Source: an uncultured Actinomyces sp.
GTDB lineage: Bacteria; Actinomycetota; Actinomycetes; Actinomycetales; Actinomycetaceae
Assembly: GCA_938040725.1 (NCBI GenBank)
Contig: CALHZX010000001.1
Coordinates: 1 to 10,200 of the forward strand
DNA length: 10,200 bases
Direction of reading: 5' to 3'
Positions 1-7,177 of the stretch are shown one piece after another. Every line of letters begins with the position of its first letter. Within the stretch, counting starts at the first letter, position 1. The notes below the pieces were generated by a model. That model made no database searches, was not told the DNA's origin, and saw only the letters and a program-made list of their open reading frames with translations. A program made the translations under genes and the position numbers.

Positions 1-479
1 GAGAGGCGCTTGGGGAAGAAGTAGCCGGTGGAGGGCATGTAGCCGGAGAACGCGCCGCCGCCGATGCCACACATGAAGGCCAGGGTCAGCAGGACCCAGT
101 AGGGGGTCGTGTTGTCCTGGACGACGTAGAACCAACCGGCCATGGGCAGGATGCACAGCAGGGAGGTGATACCCACGAGCTTGCGGGTGCCGATGAGCGG
201 GGGCAGGAACATGTAGATGAGGCGCAGGATGCCGGCCGCGAGGCCGGGCAGAGCGGTGAGCCAGTACAGCTGCGACTTGTTCAGATCGAAGCCAAGAAGC
301 GTCAGCTTCGGCGCGATGGCGCTGGGCAGGAACCACACGCAGAAGGCGAGGATCAGCGAGTAGGTCGTGATCCACAGCGTTCGCCACGCGAGCTTCGAGT
401 CCCACGTGGACTCATCGTTGGGGTTCCAGTCAGTGAGCAGGTAACGGCTCTTCTTGGCCGCGGGTTCGGTCGCACTCAT
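1..479 (-). CDS. narK: NarK-type nitrate/nitrite transporter, N-terminal part
   Basis: Membrane transporter of the major facilitator superfamily, nitrate/nitrite porter (NNP) family, expected to import nitrate or exchange it for nitrite. Only the first 159 residues are in the window; the gene runs off the left edge. Hydrophobic segments lie near residues 36-56, 70-96, 101-120 and 127-155. Arg86, in GILRLIYMF after the second segment, sits where NarK proteins carry a substrate-binding arginine. The NNP signature appears at 138-158 as GIGGG followed by AFSGYMPSTGYFFPK; E. coli NarK has Asn where this one has Ala143. The ATG at 479 is preceded by GAGGAG with a four-base spacer. It lies 223 bases downstream of moaA on the same strand, which suits molybdenum-dependent nitrate respiration. 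Family is confident; nitrate versus nitrite preference is not settled by the sequence. Confidence 0.9.
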   Translation of the reverse strand, partial: MSATEPAAKKSRYLLTDWNPNDESTWDSKLAWRTLWITTYSLILAFCVWFLPSAIAPKLTLLGFDLNKSQLYWLTALPGLAAGILRLIYMFLPPLIGTRKLVGITSLLCILPMAGWFYVVQDNTTPYWVLLTLAFMCGIGGGAFSGYMPSTGYFFPKRL

Positions 480-483
480 GGCT

Positions 484-489
484 CTCCTC
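484..489 (-). promoter_or_regulatory. Ribosome binding site of narK
   Basis: GAGGAG on the minus strand, four bases (AGCC) before the ATG at 479. Same motif and spacing as the alcohol dehydrogenase site at 1935-1940; it fixes the narK start. Confidence 0.75.
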
Positions 490-501
490 GTGTCTGAAGG
501 G

Positions 502-528
502 TGTCCGGGCGCGGGCGCACGCCGGACA
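502..528. promoter_or_regulatory. Inverted repeat in the narK leader
   Basis: TGTCCGG at 502-508 is repeated inverted as CCGGACA at 522-528, with a 13-base GC-rich spacer. It lies 23-49 bases before the narK start codon, just upstream of the ribosome binding site. It could be an operator for a dimeric regulator or an mRNA hairpin controlling translation. Which one, and whether it functions at all, is inference. I see no convincing promoter boxes in 480-702, although TTAAAG/AAGAAT-like sequence occurs on the minus strand near 530-537. Confidence 0.4.
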
Positions 529-702
529 TTCTTTAACATGGAGGCTACCAATGGAAATGACGTAACCCACACGAACTCATTGGGACGTACATCACCCTTG
601 GAAACGTTGGGGAAAGTCCTCCTACAAGGAACGATACGACGGACAACAGGCCCACAATCGACCACCGTTAGAAAACACCGGCATTACGGAATTTAAGGGA
701 GG

Positions 703-1767
<1,065 letters not shown>

Positions 1768-1773
1768 GGCGCA

Positions 1774-1779
1774 ACCCTA
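1774..1779 (-). promoter_or_regulatory. -10 box of moaA, probably leaderless
   Basis: Minus-strand TAGGGT ends six bases (TGCGCC) before the moaA ATG. A -10 box in this position puts transcription start at or next to the start codon. No good -35 box is visible. The same TANNNT-six bases-start layout recurs at moeA, tadA and upp. Confidence 0.5.
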
Positions 1780-1934
1780 CCCCGATTTGCCCGGTGTTCG
1801 CCCCTTGAAAAACCGGACGCGAACGGCATGACGCGGCCCCTGCCTCGTCGCTGAGAGAAACGAGACAGCGGCCAGCGCTGACGAACTGCTGGATGTGACG
1901 ACTACCGGTGCCCTACGACCAATGCACCATTCAC

Positions 1935-1940
1935 GAGGAG
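1935..1940 (+). promoter_or_regulatory. Ribosome binding site of the alcohol dehydrogenase gene
   Basis: GAGGAG, four bases (AAAC) before the ATG at 1945. The rest of the divergent gap 1768-1944 holds no promoter I would defend for the plus strand: TTGAAA at 1805-1810 has no good partner -10 box. Confidence 0.75.
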
Positions 1941-1944
1941 AAAC

Positions 1945-2985
1945 ATGCGCGCCGTCGTCATGCACGAGCCCGGCAACGTCACCGTCGAAGACATGCCGAT
2001 GCCCACCATCCTGGAACCCACGGACGCCATCATCAAGCTGGCGGCCACCTGCATCTGCGGCTCCGACCTGTGGCCCTACCGTGGCGCCCAGCCCGTCCAC
2101 GAGCAGCGCATGGGCCATGAGTACGTCGGAACGGTCGTCGAGGTGGGCGAGGCCGTCACGACCGTCAAGCCCGGCGACTTCGTCGTGGGTTCCTTCTGCA
2201 TTTCCTGCGGCGAATGCGCGATCTGCCGCGCCGGCTACCCCTCACGCTGCGCGACCGCGGCCGCCCAGGGCGACGCCTTCGTCGGCACCCGCGCCGGCGG
2301 CACCCAGGCCGAGTACGCGCGAGTGGCCCTCGCGGACGGCACCCTGGTGAAGACGCCCGAGGCCCCCACGCCCGAGCAGCTCCCCTCGCTCCTGGCTGCT
2401 TCCGACGTCCTCGGCACCGGCTGGTTCGCCGCCGACGAGGCCGGGGCCGCCCCCGGGAAGACCATCGTCGTCGTGGGTGACGGGGCCGTGGGCCTGGGCG
2501 CAATCATTGGCGCCAAGCAGCTGGGCGCATCCCGCATCATTGCGATGTCGCGCCACGCGGACCGCCAGGCGCTGGCCCGCCAGTTCGGAGCGACCGACAT
2601 CGTCGAAGAGCGCGGCGAGGAGGGCATCGCGCGCATCAAGGAACTGACCGATGGCCTGGGCGCCGACGGCGTCGTCGAGGCGGTGGGCAACGAGGTCTCC
2701 TTCGACCAGGCTCTGGGCTGCGTGCGCCCCGGCGGACACCTGTCCTTTGTAGGCGTACCCCACGGCGTGTCCCTCGATATGAGCCGCATGTTCGGTGCCG
2801 AGGTGCACATGTTCGGTGGTCCGGCTGCGGTGCGCAAGTATCTGCCCACCATGATCGACCTCATCTACCGCGGCGAGATCAACCCGGGCGCCGTCTGTGA
2901 CCTCGTCCTGCCGCTTGAGCAGGCCGCCGAGGGCTACGCCGCGATGGACGAGCATCACGCTACGAAGGTGATGCTCACCGTCTGA
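1945..2985 (+). CDS. Zinc-dependent alcohol dehydrogenase (MDR family)
   Basis: Cytosolic medium-chain dehydrogenase/reductase of 346 residues, normal for the family. Cys38 (in CGSDLW), His58 and Glu59 (in GHEYVG) match the catalytic zinc site. Cys88, Cys91, Cys94 and Cys102 form the C-x2-C-x2-C-x7-C structural zinc site. The Rossmann nucleotide loop is GDGAVG at 178-183. After the second Rossmann strand the residues are Ser202-Arg203-His204, with no acidic residue in the usual NAD-selecting position, which hints at NADP(H); this is inference. The substrate cannot be told from sequence. It stands alone between divergent moaA and the gap before moeA, so there is no operon clue, and a role in cofactor synthesis is not implied. 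Confidence 0.92.
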   Translation: MRAVVMHEPGNVTVEDMPMPTILEPTDAIIKLAATCICGSDLWPYRGAQPVHEQRMGHEYVGTVVEVGEAVTTVKPGDFVVGSFCISCGECAICRAGYPSRCATAAAQGDAFVGTRAGGTQAEYARVALADGTLVKTPEAPTPEQLPSLLAASDVLGTGWFAADEAGAAPGKTIVVVGDGAVGLGAIIGAKQLGASRIIAMSRHADRQALARQFGATDIVEERGEEGIARIKELTDGLGADGVVEAVGNEVSFDQALGCVRPGGHLSFVGVPHGVSLDMSRMFGAEVHMFGGPAAVRKYLPTMIDLIYRGEINPGAVCDLVLPLEQAAEGYAAMDEHHATKVMLTV

Positions 2986-3147
2986 TTCTGTTGCGCTAAA
3001 GCGGCAGGCACCGACACCGTCCACGCCACCATTGGGCAGATCTTGCGACTCCCGCGCGACACAAGTGGGAAATTGTCGATGCTCGCGCCCTCTCCACGGC
3101 ACACCGCAACCTTCGGGACACCTGATTCCGCCGACACATCGAGCAGA

Positions 3148-3209
3148 ATGGGGGTTTTGCACGACACGAAGCCTTCCAACGGCGTGTCGTCGGCGTGTCG
3201 AACCCCCAT
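3148..3209. repeat. Long bulged inverted repeat with internal direct repeat
   Basis: ATGGGGGTT (3148-3156) pairs perfectly with AACCCCCAT (3201-3209). Inside it, CGACACG (3162-3168) pairs with CGTGTCG (3194-3200), giving a 16-pair stem with a five-base bulge on the left. CGTGTCG also occurs at 3183-3189, so the inner stem has two possible partners eleven bases apart, which would allow two alternative folds. There is no U-tract on either side, so this is not a textbook terminator. Confidence 0.55.
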
Positions 3210-3291
3210 GTAGTGCAGTTCCCCCCGGCATTCCATATCCGGGCCATTGAAACGAGCTGCAACACCCAACCCGGCCCACGCCTCGTCCAGC

Positions 3292-3319
3292 GGGCGCCAG
3301 GCAAACGCCCCCGGCGCCC
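3292..3319. promoter_or_regulatory. Inverted repeat upstream of the moeA promoter
   Basis: GGGCGCC (3292-3298) and GGCGCCC (3313-3319) are inverted copies 14 bases apart, ending 21 bases before the moeA -10 box. This covers or borders where a -35 element would lie, so it could be an operator. GC-rich DNA makes such repeats by chance, so the call is weak. Confidence 0.3.
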
Positions 3320-3340
3320 CTCCCCCACCCCACCTGGCTC

Positions 3341-3346
3341 TACACT
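3341..3346 (+). promoter_or_regulatory. -10 box of moeA, probably leaderless
   Basis: TACACT, a good match to the actinobacterial TANNNT -10 box, followed by six bases (GGACAC) and then the moeA ATG at 3353. There is no Shine-Dalgarno between them, so the mRNA should begin at or next to the ATG. No clear -35 box. Confidence 0.6.
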
Positions 3347-3352
3347 GGACAC

Positions 3353-4630
3353 ATGCACGATCCCACCTTGTCTACCGCGCAGCACCGCGAGCTGATTGAG
3401 GCGCTGGCACTCAGCCACGTTCTCCCCCACGACACGCTTCCCATCGAGGAGTGCCTGGGTCGCCGCCTGGCGGTCGATATCAGCTCGCTGATCCCGCTGC
3501 CGCCGTTCACGAATTCCGCGATGGACGGGTTCGCGGTGCGCCGCCAGGACCTGGAGGGCGAGGGCCCCTGGACGCTGCCCGTCGCCGGCGACATTCCGGC
3601 GGGCGACACCCGCGAGAATCACCTCGAGCGGGGGCAGGCCTGGCGCATCATGACGGGCGCGCCGATCCCCGAGGGCGCCGACACTGTCGTGAAAGTCGAG
3701 GACACGGATCACGCGGCGGGCATCGCGCAGGCGCCCAAGACCGTGGAGATCCGCATCGCCCCGAAGCTGGGCGCGAATGTGCGCGTTGCGGGCGAGGCCC
3801 TCGCGGCCGGTTCCCCGGTCCTGGAGGCCGGACGCGTCCTGGACGGGACGGCCCTGTCGGCCGCTGCCTCGGTCGGGTACGGCACCCTGACGGTCCTGCC
3901 CCGCCCGCGCGTCATCGTTGTGTCGACGGGCACGGAACTGAAGCAGGCCGGTGAGGCTCTCGAGCGCGGCCAGATTCCCGATTCGAACGGCATCCTGCTG
4001 CGCGGCCTCGTTCAGGAGGCCGGCGGGCAGATCGTCGCCCACCTGCGCACGGGGGACACCCCGGCGGAGCTGCGCCGAGCCCTTGAGACGGCCCCGGAGG
4101 CCGACCTGGTCCTCACGGCCGGTGGTATTTCGGCGGGCGCGTACGAGGTTGTGCGCCTGACGCTTGGCACGGACGCGGGCTTCCATCACGTCGCCCAGCA
4201 GCCGGGCGGCCCGCAGGGCGTGGGGTCCACGCCGGTGGGGACGGGCGGCCGCGAGACGCCGGTCATCTGCCTGCCCGGCAACCCGGTGTCGGTTTTTACG
4301 ACGTTCCACATGTACGTTGCGGGCGTGCTGGCGGTCATGTCGGGCCTCGTCGCCCCCGAGCACGGCGCGACCGCCCCGAGCGGCGTCCTCGCCCGCGCCC
4401 ACACCGGGTGGGACTCCCCGTCCGGGAAGACGCAGTTCATCCCGCTTCGCTTCGTCTCCGGAGAGGCGGACGAGGCCGGGGCCCGCTGGGTGGAACCGGT
4501 GCACCCCCTGGCGTCGAAGTCGCACCTGGTGGCCTCGCTGGCGAACGCGGAGGCGATCGGCGTGGTCTCGCCGGACGTTGAGAAGGTTGAGGTCGGCCAG
4601 GAGCTGGCGGTCGTCCCACTCGTGGGCTGA
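3353..4630 (+). CDS. moeA: Molybdopterin molybdenumtransferase MoeA
   Basis: Inserts molybdate into adenylylated molybdopterin in the last common step of cofactor synthesis. The 425-residue protein shows NSAMDGFAV (Asp58, matching the essential Asp59 of E. coli), MTGAPIPEGAD at 100-110, STGTEL at 191-196, DSNG at 210-213, GGISAGAYEVV at 257-267 and LPGNPVS at 307-313. The GGISAGAYEVV and QQPGGPQG segments differ from E. coli (GGVSVGEADYTK and KPGKP), so two lysines of the E. coli site are absent; as I recall, actinobacterial MoeA proteins commonly look like this, so I read it as lineage variation rather than damage. It heads a two-gene unit with moaC, 32 bases downstream. The start is supported by the -10 box six bases upstream. 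Confidence 0.95.
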   Translation: MHDPTLSTAQHRELIEALALSHVLPHDTLPIEECLGRRLAVDISSLIPLPPFTNSAMDGFAVRRQDLEGEGPWTLPVAGDIPAGDTRENHLERGQAWRIMTGAPIPEGADTVVKVEDTDHAAGIAQAPKTVEIRIAPKLGANVRVAGEALAAGSPVLEAGRVLDGTALSAAASVGYGTLTVLPRPRVIVVSTGTELKQAGEALERGQIPDSNGILLRGLVQEAGGQIVAHLRTGDTPAELRRALETAPEADLVLTAGGISAGAYEVVRLTLGTDAGFHHVAQQPGGPQGVGSTPVGTGGRETPVICLPGNPVSVFTTFHMYVAGVLAVMSGLVAPEHGATAPSGVLARAHTGWDSPSGKTQFIPLRFVSGEADEAGARWVEPVHPLASKSHLVASLANAEAIGVVSPDVEKVEVGQELAVVPLVG

Positions 4631-4650
4631 CCCCACTAGTGACATATAAC

Positions 4651-4656
4651 GAGAGG
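4651..4656 (+). promoter_or_regulatory. Ribosome binding site of moaC
   Basis: GAGAGG, six bases before GTG at 4663. This site selects GTG 4663 as the moaC start over the in-frame GTG at 4639, which would place the site inside the coding sequence. Confidence 0.75.
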
Positions 4657-4662
4657 AAAACC

Positions 4663-5145
4663 GTGAAGTTTACACACCTGAATGAAGACGGCGCCGCCTA
4701 CATGGTGGACGTGACGGCAAAGACTCCGACGGTGCGTCAGGCGAGCGCCGTGTGTCGCGTGGATTGTTCGCCCGAGGTCATGCAGGCCCTGCGCGATGGC
4801 ACTGTCCGGAAGGGCGACGTGCTGGCAGTGGCCCGCGTGGCCGGTATTTCCGCGGCGAAGCGCGTCCCTGAGCTGCTGCCCCTCGCGCACACGATCGGCG
4901 TGCACGGCTGCGCGGTGGACCTGAGCCTGGAGGAGGACCACGTGGCGATTCGCGCGACCGTGCGCACGGCTGACCGTACGGGCGTGGAGATGGAGGCGCT
5001 GACTTCGGTGACTATTGCGGCGCTGGCGATCGTGGACATGGTCAAGGGTGTGGATCGCTCCGCCCGCATCCGCGAGGCGAAGATCGTGGCGAAGTCGGGT
5101 GGCCGCAGCGGCGACTGGGTGCGCCCGGAGGACCCGCAGGACTGA
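4663..5145 (+). CDS. moaC: Cyclic pyranopterin monophosphate synthase MoaC
   Basis: Converts the MoaA product, 3',8-cyclo-7,8-dihydro-GTP, into cyclic pyranopterin monophosphate. With GTG 4663 as start the protein has 160 residues, against 161 in E. coli, and begins KFTHLNEDGAAYMVDV as the family does. Conserved elements are KGDVLAVARVAGI (Lys50), GVEMEALT (Glu109, Glu111), and DMVK (Asp125, Lys128), matching active-site residues of E. coli MoaC. The usual LCHP motif is here LAHT (residues 74-77): His76 is kept, but Cys becomes Ala and Pro becomes Thr, followed by an unusual GVHG stretch. It should be co-transcribed with moeA. A two-way terminator follows. Confidence 0.95.
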   Translation: MKFTHLNEDGAAYMVDVTAKTPTVRQASAVCRVDCSPEVMQALRDGTVRKGDVLAVARVAGISAAKRVPELLPLAHTIGVHGCAVDLSLEEDHVAIRATVRTADRTGVEMEALTSVTIAALAIVDMVKGVDRSARIREAKIVAKSGGRSGDWVRPEDPQD

Positions 5146-5163
5146 CGCGTCCCGAAAGGTAGG

Positions 5164-5199
5164 CAGGCCGCCCGCAGCACACACGTGCCGGGCGGCCTG
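5164..5199. terminator. Two-way terminator between moaC and mogA
   Basis: CAGGCCGCCCG (5164-5174) and CGGGCGGCCTG (5189-5199) form a perfect 11-pair stem with a 14-base loop that can pair further (GCAC with GTGC). It lies in the 74-base gap between two converging genes. U-tracts are poor on both sides, as is common in GC-rich actinomycetes. Confidence 0.7.
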
Positions 5200-5219
5200 G
5201 TCGTCTCAGCAGAGGGCCG

Positions 5220-5711
5220 TTACGCGCGCGGGTGGTCGCCGCCCGCGAGCTGGTCGATGATGTGGGCGACGAGCGGGCCGATGACGGCCACGGTGTCGGT
5301 GACGCCGCCGCGGGAGCCGGGGGCGTTCACGACGAGGACACCCTCGGGCGAACGCGCGGTCACGCCGACGAGGCCTCGCGAGAGGGCGGCGGATGCGACC
5401 TTTTCTTCGCCGCGGCGCCGAATTGCGTCGGCGAGGCCGTCGATGCGCGTGACGAGGAGCGGCTCGGTGGCCTCGGGGGTGACGTCGCGGGGAGAGATGC
5501 CGGTGCCACCGGTCGTGAAGACGAAGCGGGCACCATCGGCGACGGCAGCGGTGATCGCTGCGCAAATGGCGTCGATGTCGTCGGGGACGATCTCGACCGA
5601 TGCCGCGATGTCGTGGTCTGCGAGGAGACGCGCGGCGAGGGGGCCGGAGAGGTCCTCGGCGAGGCCAGCGGAGCAGCGGTCGGAGACCGTGATGACGCGC
5701 GCGGGGATCAT
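5220..5711 (-). CDS. MogA/MoaB-family molybdopterin adenylyltransferase
   Basis: A 163-residue protein of the MoCF domain family, expected to adenylylate molybdopterin (molybdenum cofactor synthesis) so that MoeA can load molybdate. The start MIPARVITVSDRCSAG carries the SDR-x3-G motif (10-16), then DLSGP (20-24). The family hallmark TGGTGISPRDVTPEAT spans 67-82, with the key aspartate at 76. A further conserved NAPGSRGG loop follows. The ATG lies one base beyond the tadA stop codon (TGACATG) with no Shine-Dalgarno, so translation is probably coupled to the tadA-like gene. The same reading frame stays open upstream inside tadA, but family length and homology support this start. MogA and MoaB cannot be separated reliably here, so I leave the symbol blank. 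Confidence 0.92.
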   Translation of the reverse strand: MIPARVITVSDRCSAGLAEDLSGPLAARLLADHDIAASVEIVPDDIDAICAAITAAVADGARFVFTTGGTGISPRDVTPEATEPLLVTRIDGLADAIRRRGEEKVASAALSRGLVGVTARSPEGVLVVNAPGSRGGVTDTVAVIGPLVAHIIDQLAGGDHPRA

Positions 5712-5712
5712 G

Positions 5713-7005
5713 TCAGTGGCGGGCGTTGCCGCGGCGACGCCCGGAGCGGCGCACGCGGATCCTGGAGGTGATGGGGTCGACGTCGTTGAACTGGCGCGGG
5801 GACAGCTCGTAGTCGACGCGGCGCGCGGGTTCGGGTTCGAAGGCCTGCGGGAGGGGGCGCTGCGGGCGCTCACTCGTGCGCTTTTGGGCGCGCTGGGGAA
5901 ACACGGGCGGCGCGGGAATCGACTCATCCGCTGCTGGCGCGGGCGCGGGGGCCGGAGGCCGGGGAGCACTCTCACGCAGCGGCTGGGCGAGCGGGCGGCC
6001 CGGCTCAGCGGGCGTGTAGAGCCCCTCGGGCACGGTCGCGGTGGGGCGCACGTGGACGGGCCGGATGCGGGGGACGGAGCGCGTGATGGGGCCGTGTGTT
6101 GTGTTGGGCGACACGGCCGGCATGACCGGGGCGGCGCTGCGGTAGGGCGGCTGCGAGGGCGGGGTCTGCGGAGCGGGGGCGGCGCTTTCGTCGGCGGGAA
6201 TGTCGGCGGGGTCGTCGGCGTTGCCGGAGACGCGCTCGGAGAAGGGGCGGCCCGCTCGACGAGGCAGGGGCGAGGCCTGCGTGCCACGGTGGCGGCTGGG
6301 CGTATGGGCGGAGTGGGAGGGGGCCACCGGTGCTGCGGACGCGACCGGGGGCGCGGGAACGACGGGCGCAGCTGGTGTCACGAGCTGAGCGGGGACGCCC
6401 TCATGGTGGGCAGGCTTCTCGCTCGCCTGTTCGTGTGCGCGCGCCGACGTGGGCGCCTCATCCTCCTCGTAGGGGACGACGAGGGGCGCGGGGATGTCGT
6501 CGGGCTCGTGGACGGGGGCCTGGACGACGGGCATTTCGTCAGCGCTGCGGCAACCGAGGAAGAAGGAACGCAGCTGCATGGCGGCCTCTTGGGCCAGGAC
6601 CCCGCCAATAACCTCGGTCGGATGGGGCATCCGGGCGTCGCGCAGGACGTCGCGCAGGGAACCCGCCGCGCCCGCCTTCGGGTCCCAAGCTCCGAATACG
6701 ACGCGGTCGATGCGGGAGGCGAGAATAGCGCCCGCGCACATCGTGCAGGGTTCGAGGGTGACGACGAGCGTGCAGCCCGTCAGGCGCCAGGTTCCCCTGG
6801 CGCGGCCAGCCTCACGCAGTGCAACGATTTCGGCATGACCTGCGGGATCATGGTGCGCCTCGCGGCAGTTCCACCCGCGGCCGATGATCCGGCCGTTTTC
6901 GTCGACGACGAAGGCCCCGACGGGGACATCTCCCGTCTCGCGGGCGCGGTTGGCCAGGAAGAGGGCCTTGCCCATTGCTTCGCGGTACTGCTCATTCACG
7001 GTCAC
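5713..7005 (-). CDS. tadA: tRNA adenosine(34) deaminase TadA with a ~277-residue disordered tail
   Basis: Residues 1-153 are a full TadA domain, which converts wobble adenosine 34 to inosine in tRNA-Arg(ACG). His57 and Glu59 (in GHAEI) are the zinc ligand and proton shuttle; Cys87 and Cys90 (in EPCTMC) complete the zinc site; Asn46 is kept in the substrate pocket. Bacterial TadA is usually about 150-170 residues, so 154-430 is an extra tail. The tail is rich in Pro, Ala, Arg and Ser: acidic at 156-183, Pro/Ala-rich in the middle, and basic at two places sharing a PIT...RIR pattern (306-321 and 411-425), the second forming the C-terminus. No known domain is recognised in the tail. The GTG at 7005 has a -10 box six bases upstream; GTG 6999 is an alternative. 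mogA/moaB follows after one base. Confidence 0.9.
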   Translation of the reverse strand: MTVNEQYREAMGKALFLANRARETGDVPVGAFVVDENGRIIGRGWNCREAHHDPAGHAEIVALREAGRARGTWRLTGCTLVVTLEPCTMCAGAILASRIDRVVFGAWDPKAGAAGSLRDVLRDARMPHPTEVIGGVLAQEAAMQLRSFFLGCRSADEMPVVQAPVHEPDDIPAPLVVPYEEDEAPTSARAHEQASEKPAHHEGVPAQLVTPAAPVVPAPPVASAAPVAPSHSAHTPSRHRGTQASPLPRRAGRPFSERVSGNADDPADIPADESAAPAPQTPPSQPPYRSAAPVMPAVSPNTTHGPITRSVPRIRPVHVRPTATVPEGLYTPAEPGRPLAQPLRESAPRPPAPAPAPAADESIPAPPVFPQRAQKRTSERPQRPLPQAFEPEPARRVDYELSPRQFNDVDPITSRIRVRRSGRRRGNARH

Positions 7006-7011
7006 CCTACT

Positions 7012-7017
7012 AGCTTA
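7012..7017 (-). promoter_or_regulatory. -10 box of tadA, probably leaderless
   Basis: Minus-strand TAAGCT, followed by six bases (AGTAGG) and then the tadA GTG at 7005. AGTAGG could act as a weak Shine-Dalgarno but touches the start codon, too close to work, so a leaderless mRNA is preferred. This promoter would also serve mogA/moaB. Confidence 0.5.
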
Positions 7018-7044
7018 CCGGCCAAATCAGTGTTGGGGTAGTTG

Positions 7045-7078
7045 GAGTCCACAGTGGCTTGTGAGCCTAATGTGACTC
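7045..7078. promoter_or_regulatory. Dyad in the tadA-upp divergent gap
   Basis: GAGTCCACA (7045-7053) pairs with TGTGACTC (7071-7078) apart from one bulged base, and GGCT/AGCC (7056-7059 and 7064-7067) pair around the tetraloop TGTG. It lies about 30 bases upstream of the tadA -10 box, so it could be an operator for tadA. The rest of the 207-base gap holds only the two start-proximal promoters. Confidence 0.35.
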
Positions 7079-7177
7079 GTGAGTTTGACATCGTCCACAT
7101 CCACGAACGATGCCCGACCGAGCGAAAGCCGCACCGAGCAGAGAACCCGCCACGGCCTCGTCCCTGACGCACCAGGG

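Larger units (their letters stand above)
2986..3352. other. Gene-free gap between the dehydrogenase and moeA
   Basis: A 367-base stretch without a convincing gene, unusually long for this compact region. The minus strand is open for 104 codons (about 2955-3269), but the only start is a TTG without ribosome binding site, and it overlaps the end of the dehydrogenase gene, so I do not call it. The gap holds a long bulged hairpin (3148-3209), a short inverted repeat (3292-3319) and the moeA promoter. No clear dehydrogenase terminator is seen close to its stop codon. It could be a dispersed intergenic repeat, a small RNA locus or a gene remnant; sequence alone does not decide. Confidence 0.5.

Noticed and set aside
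545..592. A 15-residue leader ORF upstream of narK (minus strand)
   Set aside because: Only a weak AAGGG near the start, no run of regulatory codons, and no attenuator-type alternative stem. Chance is enough to explain it.
1844..1864. CTCGT/ACGAG inverted repeat in the moaA-dehydrogenase gap
   Set aside because: Five bases per arm and an 11-base spacer are expected by chance; no molybdenum cofactor riboswitch features are seen around it.
2996..4645. A 549-codon open minus-strand frame opposite moeA
   Set aside because: Antisense to a clearly recognised moeA, Arg-rich with no motif; a codon-bias shadow.
4639..4662. Earlier GTG start for moaC
   Set aside because: It would put the GAGAGG ribosome binding site inside the gene and add eight residues not seen in the family.
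5220..6287. N-terminally extended mogA/moaB reaching into tadA (355 codons)
   Set aside because: The added part is the Pro/Arg-rich out-of-frame reading of the tadA tail; the family protein begins at ATG 5711.
5185..7041. A 618-codon open plus-strand frame opposite tadA and mogA/moaB
   Set aside because: It is antisense to two recognised genes, has low-complexity Gly/Arg/Ala content and no family features. GC-rich genes often leave the opposite strand open.
7085..7090. A perfect TTGACA -35 hexamer in the tadA-upp gap (plus strand)
   Set aside because: No usable -10 box 16-18 bases downstream; the start-proximal TAGCCT box explains upp better.
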